A stretch of 27,311 nt of DNA from Candolleomyces eurysporus. Lineage: Eukaryota > Basidiomycota > Agaricomycetes > Agaricales > Psathyrellaceae. A model generated the notes under the pieces. It saw only the letters and a program-made list of their open reading frames with translations, made no database searches and had not been told where the DNA came from. Below, one piece after another: positions 9,757 through 19,929 of the stretch. A program made the position numbers and the translations under genes. Location: positions 1-27,311 of the forward strand of contig JANBPK010000910.1 of the NCBI GenBank assembly GCA_027579435.1. The letters run 5' to 3'. Positions within the stretch are counted from its first letter, which is position 1; every line of letters begins with the position of its first letter.

Positions 9757-10156
9757 GCGGCATCCTCTCGAGGGTGATAGTCGCATGGGGCGACATCTCA
9801 GAGCCGCTGACAGCCAGGCCCCGAAATGCCGCCACCGCTGGGCTGGCGGGCCCAGCCTGAGGGATTGCGCTGGCATCGGTATGCGTTGCCTCGAACCGAG
9901 GCATTGGGGTCCCCGGTCGCTGAGAAGTGACCTGGGTTGTCCCCGAATCCTCGGTCTCCCCGGTGGCAACGGTAGGAGCGAGAGCAGAGGTAGTAAGCGC
10001 AGGAGGAGCAGAAGGCGCGGAAAGAGCAGGAGTTGCAGAAAGAGGAGAAGACGCAAAAGGAGCAGGAGAGGAGGTATGAGCAGGACGACCAGGACGACCA
10101 GGACGACCAGGACGACCAGGGCGACCAGGAGTGCCAGGAGTGCCGAGATCAGACAT
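9757..10156 (-). pseudogene. Proline/alanine-rich N-terminal fragment, possibly a retroelement gag
   Basis: Reverse-strand frame from ATG 10156 encodes MSDLGTPGTPG, a GRP tripeptide array, then a long Ser/Ala/Pro-rich disordered stretch ending ATITLERMPL where repeat copy B begins at 9756. The frame reads on into the repeat only by chance. Low-complexity N-termini of this kind occur in Ty3-type gag proteins of basidiomycetes, but no capsid or zinc-knuckle part remains, so the assignment is inference. The tripeptide array comes from a 9 bp DNA repeat. The frame is open upstream of the ATG to 10261, without motifs. Confidence 0.35.
10081..10143. repeat. 9 bp minisatellite, seven units
   Basis: Four perfect CAGGACGAC units are followed by CAGGGCGAC and two CAGGAGTGC units. 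On the reverse strand these encode the Gly-Arg-Pro and Gly-Thr-Pro repeats of the adjoining frame. The unit length is a multiple of three, so copy number can change without a frameshift. Confidence 0.9.
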
Positions 10157-10811
10157 GGCGGGGGATCTGGAGAAGGATCTGTACGTTGGCCGGCCTTTAT
10201 CCCATCCCAAAGTCGTATTTGCAAAAAACAAAGAGCTGCCCCACTTTGAGCGGCAACTCACGACCCTTCATGTTGCCAGCCCAGGGCGACATAGCATTGA
10301 ATGGGAGCCCCGTTGAATAGCAGCATCGGCCCTTTGAAGCCCGATCATGAGGATCCGCCACAGAAGCATTTCCAAAACCAGAAAGGCAACTCAGAAATTG
10401 AGTTTCCGCGTACCATCTCCACCGCTTTCAACTGTGTTATGAGCCTCTCTCTTGGTTCCTCTTCCCCAGCGTGGCTTTGGCTCAAATTTTCACCAACTTC
10501 CCTTTCTGGCTTGCATCTTACAGCCCAGAGAAGGCCGCATCGATAGACCCGCCGTGCTCCTTTTGATATTTGTTTGGATGCGGGGCAAGTTGAATACAAA
10601 TCTTGGCACCCATCGTCCCAAACTGGGCCGACCCTAGAACCTAGTGGCCTTTGATTCCAATCCAGGGTACATAGGCATCGCAGTCAGCTGCCCTTTGAAT
10701 TCTTTTGTAATGCGCCAACGTCTGCCTGCGGCCGTTGTAGACAAGGAAGAGGCGTGGCAGTGCCAAATTGTAGAGGTTTTTTGTCGTGCGCCCTGGCTAT
10801 ATAAGGCTTCT
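10157..10811. other. Gene-free stretch with broken reverse-strand coding text
   Basis: On the reverse strand, from about 10770 down, one frame reads LFLVYNGRRQTLAHYKRI...WIGIKGH, TAG, VLGSAQFGTMGAKICIQL...IDAAFSGL, TAA. This looks like a decayed protein but matches no family I know. A plus-strand frame at 10155-10316 (MAGDLEKDLYVGRPLSHPKV...) is also open, with no support. A TATATAA word lies near 10799. Confidence 0.35.
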
Positions 10812-11306
10812 TTATCTAGCAAGATGATGCCATGGCGTTGGTGAGGAACGATGCCCTATGGCGNGCGCTATGTCCGATTTTTTGGTGAGGACGCTTAAAA
10901 GCAATATCCAACGACGTCGTTTTGCCTGCTTCCTCACAGGGGGCGCGCGTCAAGAAATTTGGAAAACTANGATTTTTCTGCAGCTGTAAACGATGTGTTT
11001 NGAGACCCAATGACTCAAGGAGCCCAAAACAGTTCCAACGTCGTGTGCGCCGCTGCTCCACTGGCACGTTTGAAATATCAAAGGGGGAGCAATCTCGTCT
11101 ATTGATACCTTGTTAGCAATAATCACTGCAGTCACAATTTCATTCGACCATAGTAAGCAACACTGATCAGATAAAGATTGGTACACGGGAAGCAGTGAGC
11201 TCCTTGCCCTGTCCAAGATAGACTTCAAGGGACTCAATAGAATTACTGCCGGGCTTATAGTTGAAATCCGCTCGCTAGCTTCAGGCTGCACTAAGTACCT
11301 CAGCAT
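10812..11306 (-). CDS. Hypothetical 163-aa protein, frame interrupted only by N characters
   Basis: From ATG 11306 the reverse strand encodes MLRYLVQPEASERIST...LLWSNEIVTAVIIANK and continues to HWV. N characters at 11001, 10971 and 10864 then break the frame. If each N is an extra base, the frame stays open to a TAA at 10812-10814 and the length is exactly 164 codons including the stop. A 48-base segment starting GTATCA and ending TGCCAG (about 11115 to 11068) has splice signals and is also a multiple of three, so the product may be 147 aa. The N-terminal half is rich in Leu, Ile and Ser; no domain is recognised. It could be a remnant rather than a gene. Confidence 0.4.
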
Positions 11307-11608
11307 GGCGTTTGAATGCGGCCNGCCCGAATCACGTCGTTGAATGGCAGCTGGAATGGCTATCCGCTGCCGCAGCTACGGCACTTGTTTTGCNNAAATG
11401 CGACGATGAATCAGACAGCNGCTGGCAGTGACTCGAACTCAGCGATGGCTAGTAGCTCAGGAAGACTTGAACTGCGGGCGCAGTAGCTACAAGAGCGCTA
11501 CTTATACCTGCAATCCGTATCATACATAGGCTATCGAACACTCAACACATAGCAGAAGCTTCCAAGTCCCTCCCTGTACCCTGCTCAAGATATTGGCTTC
11601 TCCCCGGA
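11307..11608. other. Intergenic region between divergent small genes
   Basis: About 300 bases with four N characters (11324, 11394-11395, 11420). It would contain the promoters of both the reverse-strand 163-aa ORF and the coiled-coil gene. No clear TATA or CCAAT element was recognised. Confidence 0.4.
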
Positions 11609-12170
11609 ATGTCTCAACCCACCGCCACTCCGAGCCCTATGACCCACAATATTGGTGAAATATCTCACCGTCTTGCCAAAAGAGGTAACGTGTCAGATGT
11701 AGAAGTGATAATTCAACAGACCCGCCCATGAACTTACGTTGAAACGCCTAGCATACAACGCCACCGGCTTCTCTCGGATCTCAGGCCGTTGCACTGCAGA
11801 TGCAGCTCCACTACACGTGAAGCTGGCGGCAGCNCATGTTGGANGCCTCGAGGCCTGCATTAGCAGCCTCGAGAAGAAAAACCGCTGCCTCAGAAGGGAG
11901 CTAAAAGCTGCACGGCAGGACAAAAGGGATTTAGAAGGAGAGCTACAAGAAGCTTATCAGAATATGGGGGATGTCCAAGAACGTTTGGGAAAAGTTGAAG
12001 AATCGATCCGAAGAGCCAGGTCGGAAGCTGATCGTTATCGCGGCTGGTGGCTGAACGAATACTACTTCGTGAGGATCCTACTCGACATGTTGTCAGTTCC
12101 CAAACGGAAGGAGGTTGAGCCCATCGCAGCCTCGTCTCATGCCCGATATTTTCATCACAACTCATCTTAG
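11609..12170 (+). CDS. Coiled-coil protein, 164 aa, two exons
   Basis: Exons 11609-11684 and 11752-12170; the 67-nt intron runs GTAACG...CCTAG and the join keeps the frame (phase 1). Exon 1 gives MSQPTATPSPMTHNIGEI. From residue 58 to about 118 hydrophobic or small residues fall in a strict 4-3 spacing (L58, I62, L65, L72, L76, L86, L90, M97, V100, L104, V107, I111), nearly nine heptads, so a parallel coiled coil is expected. The end has an aromatic cluster, YRGWWLNEYYFVRILL, of a type I associate with basidiomycete hypothetical proteins. Two Ns at 11834 and 11844 sit just before the coiled coil, so residues 26-57 are uncertain; the start could also be the in-frame ATG at 11739. Partner and function unknown. 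Confidence 0.6.
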
Positions 12171-12767
12171 CTAACGTATGCCTTTTTTGTGAACTCTGCA
12201 TGTTGAAATTTCTTGCTACGCCCTCAATAATGCAAAATTTTGATGAACTGATTCGTCTGAGGGTCCTTAGAATAGATTTCCTACCTAGCTGCATCTACCC
12301 TAAGTTGTTTGCATAACTCCTGTCGGTTTTGTTCTTTTGTGAGATGGCTTGTAACCGCTGTCAAGACTGTCACCACGCCGAATTGGGCCAATTGTGGCCA
12401 GCACGCTGTTCGTCAGGGTCGGGCGCAGGTCAGGCTGACGTTGGGGCTAGCGTGTCATTACGAGTCACTGCGTCACACCATGCTGCTCAAGCGGAAAATG
12501 CAACTAACAGAACTCGAGCAAAAAACCATAATGCTTTGGGCATTTTGGAGCAGCTATGGGGGATATTCCGGAATCTGGGAGGCATATAATGATTGAGAGA
12601 GTATAGTAATCGGAAGCTGGTACAAGCGTCGTAAAATATCCNAAAAAAATGAAGTCGTTAGAAAAATGGAATGGATACAGGCTGTGCGAGACTTCAAGTG
12701 CGGACGCTGCCCGTGAATTGAAGCCAGTCAGTAACAGCACAGTGAGGGCAAGGTAAAATAAACGAAC
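12171..12767. other. Gene-free stretch
   Basis: The first 130 bases are probably the 3' untranslated region of the coiled-coil gene. An open frame at about 12344-12589 on the plus strand (MACNRCQDCHHAELG...) has a CxxCxxC start but no further support. At 12768 downward, the end of the reverse-strand gene overlaps a GTGAGT word with TTACTGAC and a CAG acceptor beyond it; using that intron would replace the last residue and stop a few codons later, so a slightly different C-terminus is possible. An N lies at 12642. Confidence 0.4.
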
Positions 12768-13204
12768 TCACTGGGCAGCTTTCAACCAGGGTGAGACACG
12801 AAGGCGCAAGCCAACCCATCCTCGAACTTCGGATGGCGTATTGGGGTTCAGGAGAGAGCGTTCGAGGGCTTGGCTTGTTAACATTGCCCTTTCATAAAGC
12901 TGGAGAGCACGCTTGTCTTCAGAGGACGCGCTGGCATAGATAAACCATGCGGTTTCGACTGCCTTCATGACTCGGGTGACGTAGTCAAGCATATCGTCCA
13001 TCTCATTAAACTGTGTCCAGAAGGGGATTGGAGGATCATTGGGGGTCAGGATGGGCGCAGGGACAGAGGGCGGCGTCAGGATTTGTCATCAATTAGGAAG
13101 TGATAACGTACCGCGGGATGCGGGGAAAAAACATGGGGAGGCCCTTGAAGAGGGGCAAAGGACAGTGAAGGCGGGGCAGGAGCAATCACTTCAACAGCAC
13201 TCAT
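12768..13204 (-). CDS. Hypothetical 111-aa protein, two exons
   Basis: Exon 1 is 13204-13112 (MSAVEVIAPAPPSLSF..., 31 codons), exon 2 is 13010-12768. The intron is 101 nt (GTACGT...GACACAG, with CTGAC words inside) and is in phase 0. Exon 2 encodes FNEMDDMLDYVTRVMKAVETAW..., predicted to be mainly helical, and ends SPWLKAAQ. The intron is longer than its neighbours' because no AG lies earlier. A TATA box sits 82 bases before the ATG. No family recognised. The window's other small gene of this kind, the coiled-coil protein, lies convergent with it. Confidence 0.5.
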
Positions 13205-13284
13205 GATAATTATGGTACAGGATTATTTAGAGAGGTTTGTGGTGGTGAAGCAAGAAAGCCACAGGCGCGGGAGCGGGCGGCTTG

Positions 13285-13294
13285 CTTATATAGG
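13285..13294 (-). promoter_or_regulatory. TATA box of the 111-aa gene
   Basis: The reverse strand reads CCTATATAAG, a strong TATA match, 82 bases upstream of the ATG at 13204, within the usual distance for fungal genes. Confidence 0.55.
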
Positions 13295-13868
13295 CAATCG
13301 ACTGCGTTTATTTATTCTTGTTTGTGCTCAGTCACGTGCAGGGCGCTCAGTTGCTCTGAGCCCCCAGTATGACCAGGAGCACTGGGGGCTCATGCTACTG
13401 AGATCCAAGTTGGCCTGAATCACTCATGTTGAGAACATTGGTGCCGCCGAAGGCAGAATCAATGGTGCCGTAAGGGCCAAGCCGAATCGGGCGCAAAAAC
13501 GATCGCCAGTCGGCGCTTAAACCAATATCTCAAGCTACGCCAGGGTTGAATATAGAAGGCCATCACTATGCACCTTCAGCCTAATGAGCCCTCGCAGGTG
13601 GATTGCCAGTGAGGCCCGTTCGGAAATTGACTCAGAGCCGCAGCATTGGCCTTCCAAAATTATGATCGCTGTGACGCCTATCGCGGTTGAAAGAACGGCA
13701 TCGCACCGATGAGGCATCCAGGCCCAAATTGAGTAGACGACAGATCGAATGGCTTGGCTAGGTATTTCAACTTCTCTTAATACTGGCATTAGCTGTGCCA
13801 TCCAGGGCACGCGCAGGAAAGAAATGCAGATGAAATTTGGTGCCGCCGCTACGGCAGCCCTTTCTTTG
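13295..13868. other. Gene-free stretch downstream of the TET/JBP-like gene
   Basis: Contains the 3' flank of the TET/JBP-like gene and the upstream region of the 111-aa gene. A reverse-strand frame at 13810-13535 (MPWMAQLMPVLREVEIP...) is open for 91 codons but has no motif or splice context. Two GGTGCCG words near 13440 and 13466 are the only local repetition seen. Confidence 0.4.
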
Positions 13869-15083
13869 TCAGGCTCTAACCAACGCCCTCAGTCCTCGTT
13901 GCCAGTACCCTGCTGCTTTGTGATGCGCCGCGATGGCAGCCTTCGCTACCGGTCCAGTTCCCCAGAGACTCTCTTCGGTCTGGAATTCATTGTCGACCCA
14001 TCTGAAAAGCGCACCAGCTGCATATTGGGTGAATGAGCGCCGTTCCTCCCCAGGCTGGAGAGGAAGATTGCCATGCGCGACGATTGCAGAAGGAATGACA
14101 ATCGTCGACCCAGGGGGAAATCGAATGATGAGCTTGAAATCCCAGAGAACTATATGGCCTCCTTTGTCTGGGTCAAATGTCCCAAACGCAGTGATGGCAC
14201 AGAGTCCAAATGAAAGATTTTGATTGTCTTTGTGGCATTCGCACACTGTTCGAGGTCCAAAGTTGACTGTCAGAGTTGGGAAGATGCTGTTGCTGAACGG
14301 ACGGCGCAGCCTCGGGTAACGCCGCTCGATTGCAGAGATACATCTACTGTAAGCGCCATGGAGCTTAGGCGCGCATGTGTTCAGGCTTGCTGAAGAGAGT
14401 ATGAGCCCAAAGAACCACAAAAAAAAAAAGCGATGCCATACCAGATTGGAACCATGCTAATTTATTGAAGTCGTCATTGCAACGAACGTTCTCCATGACT
14501 TCACTGACGATGTCAGAGCTATAGGATACGTTGGCCGGCTCGGTGCGACCGCCGCCGTGGGTATAGCCAGCAGGCTTTGCGATGAATTGCCCGCGACCCC
14601 CTGCTTCCTTTGTTCCCTCTGGCATGGCGATCTTCTCTTCTCCTTCCTTTAGTTGCTTACTCATCCGGGCAACTGCATCCTTCCAGCCAGGACCAGGAGG
14701 CTCTCCGGCGAGTAGACCCAGCGTGCGGCGTAGGCCGGTTTTTTCCATAATAAGCCGTTCCTCTCTATAGCCGTTACAATGAGACCAGGAAAACTCTTTG
14801 CCATGCGATTTTATGCCACTTACTTGCCATCCCAATCTATCGTCTGGAATGTCTTCATCTCCTTCACTGCTTTTTCGCTTTCGAGGGAGAACGCCTCGCA
14901 ACGGACGCCCACATACCCCGAAGATGCTACCTTCGCACTGTCTAGGTCAAAATCAACATATATAGGACGGCCTCGCAATCCTACTGGGCCCGCTGAGCGT
15001 AATCGCGCTGCCACAGTGTCGGTATTGCCTGCTGGGGGTTTATTTCGACGCCCAAGCCTCAGCCTGCCGCCAGCACCACGGTG
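13869..15083 (-). CDS. TET/JBP-like 2-oxoglutarate/Fe(II) dioxygenase, 5' end unresolved
   Basis: Exons 15083-14824 (open, no ATG), 14764-14442 and 14389-13869; introns of 59 nt (GTAAGT...CTATAG) and 52 nt (GTATGG...TTCAG), all phases consistent. Order: PIYVDFDLDSAKVASSGYVG, IDWDGK at the first splice, GLLAGEPPGPGW, then the catalytic core. Iron ligands are H and D of CHKDN (codons 14232-14234 and 14226-14228) and H of IVAHGN (14073-14075); the oxoglutarate-binding arginine is in ERRSFTQY (14037-14042). FDPDKGGHIVLWD, FPPGSTIVIPSA and AGALFRWVD complete the pattern. Members of the TET/JBP family oxidise 5-methylcytosine in DNA, and the fungal branch is greatly expanded in Agaricomycetes, often with transposons. 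All key residues are intact, so it may be active. The start probably lies in an upstream exon not found; a truncated gene is the alternative. Confidence 0.75.
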
Positions 15084-15915
15084 CTAAGTGCCGTGAATTT
15101 TGGAGCATCCTGAGACTAAGATTAATCTGAATGCACCGCAGTGGAAACTCTGAGTGCGTCATGCATGAAGCAGTTTTTCCCCCCTTTTTTCCACCGCTCA
15201 GCGGCCTCTTTCGGTAGTTTTGCTGAGGCTCTCTGGGGAGCTGAGGTATGTCGGTCGAAAAGCAGATAATGGAGAAACTGAGAGCTCACACATCGACGGC
15301 CTTTTTGAATGCCGTATGACGCCTTGTATGCTCCAAAAAGCGACCGGGGAAGATAAAGAAGGGAGCCAGGATTCAGTTCCGCGGAGAGGATGCCAGATCA
15401 CTGATCCGCGCATTCATGATTATATAATTTTGGTCAATTCCCGCCCTGAGTGACACCCAGGAGTGGTGCTGGCGCCCAAAATGGAAATCTTAGCTAAGCG
15501 CGCTCATTTCTCAACACAGTCGCCCCTGCCATCATGCGCATCATAATGTCGGATCCGAATGGGCCATCCTCATTAAGGNTTTTTTTTTACATATCTTCCT
15601 TTGGCTCGTTGAGGCTGACGGCGATTGAGCATTCTTCCAAGTCCCAGGCGTACTCTATGAGGCTCATGGATTGCCTTCTTCTAATGAAATGTTTAAAATT
15701 GGCAGGGAGGCTGCGTGTGGAGTATATCGATAGCAATAGCACCTAGTACGCTATTGCCATCCCCCAGCCAGCTTCGGACCCATGCGGGCCGATGACAGGG
15801 ACGTTCAACTGAAATTGAATCCCAGTGCCAGCAATTTTTGCCTAGCGCCACCCCATGACACGCACGACAGCACCTTGAACTTGCCACCGCTCAACATTCA
15901 CGCTCGTCCTCCTCC
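15084..15915. other. Intergenic region between divergent TET/JBP-like and MYND genes
   Basis: About 830 bases without a supported gene. It should hold both promoters. A TTATATAAT word lies at about 15420. Two plus-strand frames (15220-15453 and 15534-15746, the second containing an N at 15579) and one reverse-strand frame (15887-15693) are open but carry no motif. A missing first exon of the TET/JBP-like gene may also lie here. Confidence 0.45.
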
Positions 15916-17517
15916 ATGCCTCCTGAAACGCTTCTGCGAAAATGGAAGAGCTCGGTAAGCCGCGGCTCTTATTCCAATGCAGCCCTCTCACTGAACGCAA
16001 ATTTAGCTGCTCGAACGCGCTAGAACTGGCTCGCTAGAGGCTGTAGCTGCAGTTAGGAAGTTTGTTGAGCGCTCGGAAGATCAAGACTTGGACATCTGCG
16101 CTGCTGTAATGCCGTGTCTTAGCCACTCCCTCATACCAAGCCCCGACGTGACCCTTCAGGACGCATCATCCATTCAAAACTTATTGGTGGCCAGCGAAGC
16201 CTTCCAGGTCATAACCTCAGTCTGCCAGAATCGTGACCAGCTCAAGCCTGCCTTGCCAGAAGATTACCTCCCCTTATTCCTCGAGTATCAGCCTCACCTC
16301 TTTCAATGGATGGAATTCTTCCACCGCCAAAAACTCAACCGCGAATTCTACCGCAGCCTTTGCACTGTAACCATCTCCACGCTCTTGGGACTCCACGATG
16401 TTCTGAAGACCGCAATCTTGACGATACCCTCAAACGTCGACGCCATCCTTTCAAATTGGATCAAACAGGATGTTTTCTTGGGAAACGTCTCAATGAAAAT
16501 GTGGAAAGAAGGGCCCTGCTCGTCTTTCTTTGTTGTCGACACCGTGTTCCGCCATGAAGAGGGCAAAATCATCCTGGATGACATCTTTATGACGTCCCCC
16601 TTGAAAGCCCAAGCATTTGCCAAGGCTTTAATAGCCAGGATCTCCAACATTGCAACAGAGCACGCGGGCCAAGTAGGCGAAATGCCCTCGGCGTTTTTAT
16701 CCACCTATCTCAACGAACTCCTCCATCTCTCTTCCCTGTTTGCCAAACACCCAGCTGGATGCCGGGCCCTCCTCGGTTCAAGCACTCTTTTTTCAGCAAC
16801 CGCTTCTGTTCTCCTCCAAGTCGCCAGGAATGTTGGCGTGCAGCAGGGGATAGATGTTTGGCATTCCATTATAAAATGCGCCAGCACATTATTGGGCCTC
16901 TGCTTCGTTGTCGAGCAGGGCACAGTTGATCCCCTGGATCGAATTTCCTCTGCTCTCCAGTGGGGCATTTTGCAAACCATCTGCAGATGCCTTGTCAGGC
17001 TGCCCCTTATCGACCGCAATTTCAGCGCCTGTACCGACATGCTTGGGTGCCTCATCACATGCGCCATGATGCACCGCCCTTCATTGAAACACCTTCTCTC
17101 AGCGAAATCAGCAGCAATGGACACCGTAGATTTTGTGCTGCTCAAGAATCGATCTCAGCTCGTGCGCAAGTATGCCTGCGATTTTGAAATTACCATTGAA
17201 CCAATTCCGCACATGATGGGAACTAGGGTTGAGCGGGAAAAGAGAATGGGAATCTGCGATAATATTAATGTTCGTATTTTTCATACACCCATCCACACCT
17301 AGTGCTGACAATTGATTAGCATGCCATCTTTGCCCAGGAGAATCGCCAGGCCAGCCGCCCCAAGCAATGCTCACGCTGCCATGCAGTCCTCTACTGTTCT
17401 GGAGAGTGCCAGAGGCATGATTGGGAGGCACTCCATCGAGAAGAATGTGGGGCTGAAAAGAAAATGTACCAAGACTGGAAGCGGCTGGGAACGCCGGTTG
17501 CTCCTCCATCACGCTGA
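15916..17517 (+). CDS. MYND-type zinc-finger protein, 499 aa, 3' end cut by a repeat
   Basis: Exons 15916-15954, 16007-17269 and 17320-17517; introns of 52 nt (GTAAGC...TTTAG) and 50 nt (GTTCGT...GATTAG, with GCTGAC branch site), all phase 0. Start MPPETLLRKWKSS follows CCTCC. Residues 14-430 are a helical, Armadillo-like region with no named domain. The MYND finger is at 430-477: C430 and H435 of CDNINH, C451 and C454, C460 and C464 of YCSGEC, then H473 and C477. MYND fingers bind proline-rich partner peptides. Related fungal proteins run on well past the finger, but here the frame ends 22 residues later, and its TGA (17515-17517) is the first triplet of repeat copy C. So the C-terminus is probably lost. 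No stop or shift lies inside, so it may still be expressed. Confidence 0.75.
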
Positions 17518-18789
17518 TGAGATCGGTGCTGCCCAGCTCAGAAACACACACACAAAACACCAACCACAACCTGTATACAAGCCGTGTATGGTCACGCGGT
17601 GTGAGAGTCAGGCCGCACGAAAGTCAAAGTGCGAGTTTGTNGGGGGTTATAGAGTGAATTAAGAATACTAAGTTCTCTTGTTCTCTCTTTGATACACTCC
17701 ACTAAACTAGAAGTACCCTAATGCACAACTAGTGAGGTTCCTATTCCCAAGTAGTCAAGCCTTATTGACTGCTTAAGTTCCTAAGTTCCAAGATAAAACT
17801 GATAGTTCACGCCGTGTGAAATCTAAGCAGAAAAGCTCGATAGATTCGTCGATAAAACGCAAGTAAAGATAAAACAACAATGATACGATGATGCCGCTCG
17901 AGTCAGTAGTTAGCGTGTATATATACTACTTCGAGCCGCGTAAAAATAGATAGACAGACACATGTGATAGACAAATCATAGCCAATAATAAGAGTCCAAG
18001 CAAAAGATAAAGAGAAAATAGAACCGGGTATTGGTAGAGGCCGCGCCAAGATTGTAGCCGCGCGAGTCAGGCGCGCCTCTGGACGCCAAATTCGGATCAC
18101 CATTTCCTTTCTGGTGAAGCCGCGTGAGATGCCGACTGATGATCGAGAGTGGACGGGCATCCTTGCTCCGCGTCCCCTACTCTCGTTGCTAGTCTCAAGC
18201 CGCTTGGACAGGTACGGTTGCCTCACCCGGCATCACCTGCACCTTTTCACCCGATGCCAACGGTCGGTCTGGTCATTCCCTTGACTCAGGACTCGAGCCG
18301 CTTCAGTTCCTCGCGCCGCGTCGGAGCTTATCACAGCCACCCCAGCCGCGCCACCAGCCATGGACTTCGTCGTTTCGAAGGTTTCCTCAAGCCGCTCCAG
18401 CACTTGTACTCGATTAATCTGAAGCCGCCTGGTTTCTGAACTTCTCTGGTAGTGCCGCCTGAGAGTCCTGACAGTTGCGTTGTAAAGGTATATGACTTTT
18501 CTGAAGCCACTTCAGTCAAGCCGCCTGACTTTTTAGCACGGCGTCAACTAAAGTGGCTTCTCCTGGTCAGGGTATAATACAACTGGGGCGACTTCAAGTT
18601 GACAGCCTCGAGTAGCTTCAACTCTCGTGTCCCTAGAGTCGTAGTACTAACTCTTTTCCCTCTCAAGCCGCGTGAACCTTATCGATAGCGTAGTCATTCT
18701 TGTACTTAGAGACTCAGACCGCGTCAACTTTATAGTTTATTATCGCGAAAATTGAACTTATATTCGCTAAAACAAACGCGGTCGTATCA
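17515..18789 (+). repeat. 1.28 kb GCCGC-motif repeat, copy C
   Basis: It starts TGATGAGATC and ends GGTCGTATCA, 1275 bases. Its last 379 bases are close to copy D at 1-378; its first 900 align more loosely with copy B (shared TATATACTA...GAGCCGC near 17920, GAGTCCA, GGGTATTGG). About twenty GCCGC-type words occur, for example GAAGCCGCGTGAG near 18117. Terminal hairpin arms GACCGCGT and ACGCGGTC differ from those of copy B but still pair. The left edge cuts the MYND gene, the right edge cuts an NADH dehydrogenase gene. Flanks CACGC and ACGGA are no target-site duplication. Confidence 0.8.
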
Positions 18790-19929
18790 ACGGATTTATG
18801 GATTGCCTCGAGACTGCCGCCTTCCCTGGTCAATTGGCTGAAGAAGTTGACCGCCTTCTTCACATGGTTGTCGTCAGCAGTGGCCCCACTGGTGTTGAAT
18901 TAAGGTATGATCCCTCTCTAATTTGAAACACTATGCAGAAATTGATACTTTACTTCTCAGTGGCAAATTGCACGACTTCCTTGAAGATGACCTCAAGTCC
19001 TGGTATCCCAAGCTCGCTGGCAAGGTCAAGATCAAGCTCTACCCTCTGTGCTCCCCATGTTCAGCAAACAGCTCATTTCCTACACCAAATCCACCTTTAA
19101 GGAGAGCAAGATTGACATCCTGATCAAGACGATGGTAAAGGAAGTCAAAGAACGCAGCATCGTACTCCAAATGCCTGATAAGAGTATCAAAGAGGTGCCA
19201 TGCGGTCTGGTCGTTTGGGCTGCTGGCAACAAGGGCTGCAAGATCACGCAGGACTTGATGGTCAAGCTCCCCGCTGAACAGACAAACTGACATGGCATCA
19301 CCGTGGACGATAACCTTCGCATGAAGGGCACTGAAGACATCTGTTCTATTGGCAATTGCACTGCTACCTCGTACGTGCCCACTGCTCAGGTAGCTTCACA
19401 ACAGGGAGCTTACCTCGCGCGGGTGTTGCACCAGCTGGCAAAGAAGGATAGGTTGGAGAAAGAGTTGACGAACCTGGAGAGTTTGGATTTGGAAGGGGAT
19501 GAGGAGAAGGCAAGGGTTCAGAAGGAGATCGCGGTGACTCAGAGCAAGATTTCAAAAATTCAACCCAAGCCATTCCATTACTCTCATCAGGGTACCTTGG
19601 CGTACGTTCCATTTACTTGTTCTCCTGTGTGCGTGATCTTGTATGCTGACAATGATAAACCATCTTGCAGATACATCGGTTCAGAGAAGGCCATTGCCAA
19701 CCTGCCTTTCATGAACGGAAACATTGCCAGTGGAGGTGTTGCTACGTTTTTGTTCTGGCACAACGCCTACCTTAGCACTTTGTTCTCGCTGAGGAACAGG
19801 ACCCTCGTTGCTACCGATTGGTTGAAGGTCAAGCTGTTTGGCCAGTGAGTTGTCTTTGTGCTACCCTGCTGTTTTCATGCCATGATTCTGAATTTCTTTG
19901 TTTCTTTCAGTGATGTGAGCCGGGAGTGA
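18790..19929 (+). pseudogene. Alternative (type II) NADH dehydrogenase, 5'-truncated pseudogene
   Basis: Exons 18790-18904, 18961-19601, 19671-19844 and 19911-19929, with introns of 56, 69 and 66 nt, encode the C-terminal part of an external mitochondrial NADH:ubiquinone oxidoreductase (NDE type), which passes electrons to ubiquinone without pumping protons. Visible: MDCLETAAFPG, VVVSSGPTGVEL (second dinucleotide motif, normally GGGPTG), CGLVVWAAGNKG, SIGNCTATS (normally GDC, FAD site), VASQQGAYLARVLHQL and the C-terminal LFSLRNRTLVATDWLKVKLFG...DVSRE. Damage: the first half is missing at the repeat border; a deletion near 19039 shifts the frame; TGA at 19288-19290 where arginine is usual. 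Key residues are mutated and several changes are CpG to TpG or CpA. All splice sites are intact, so decay is recent. A working copy should exist elsewhere. Confidence 0.9.

Noticed and set aside
9695..10249. Long plus-strand ORF rich in Arg and Gly opposite the gag-like fragment
   Set aside because: It is the antisense shadow of the 9 bp repeat and the Ala/Pro-rich frame, and it begins inside repeat copy B.
13535..13810. Reverse-strand 91-aa ORF downstream of the TET/JBP-like gene
   Set aside because: No motif, splice context or composition supports it; it lies in the 3' flank.
15220..15746. Small plus-strand ORFs between the TET/JBP-like and MYND genes
   Set aside because: No conserved motif, and they lie in the expected promoter region.
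17270..17302. MYND gene ending at the TAG at 17300
   Set aside because: Splicing the 50-nt intron at 17270-17319 keeps the frame and adds the missing zinc-finger residues.
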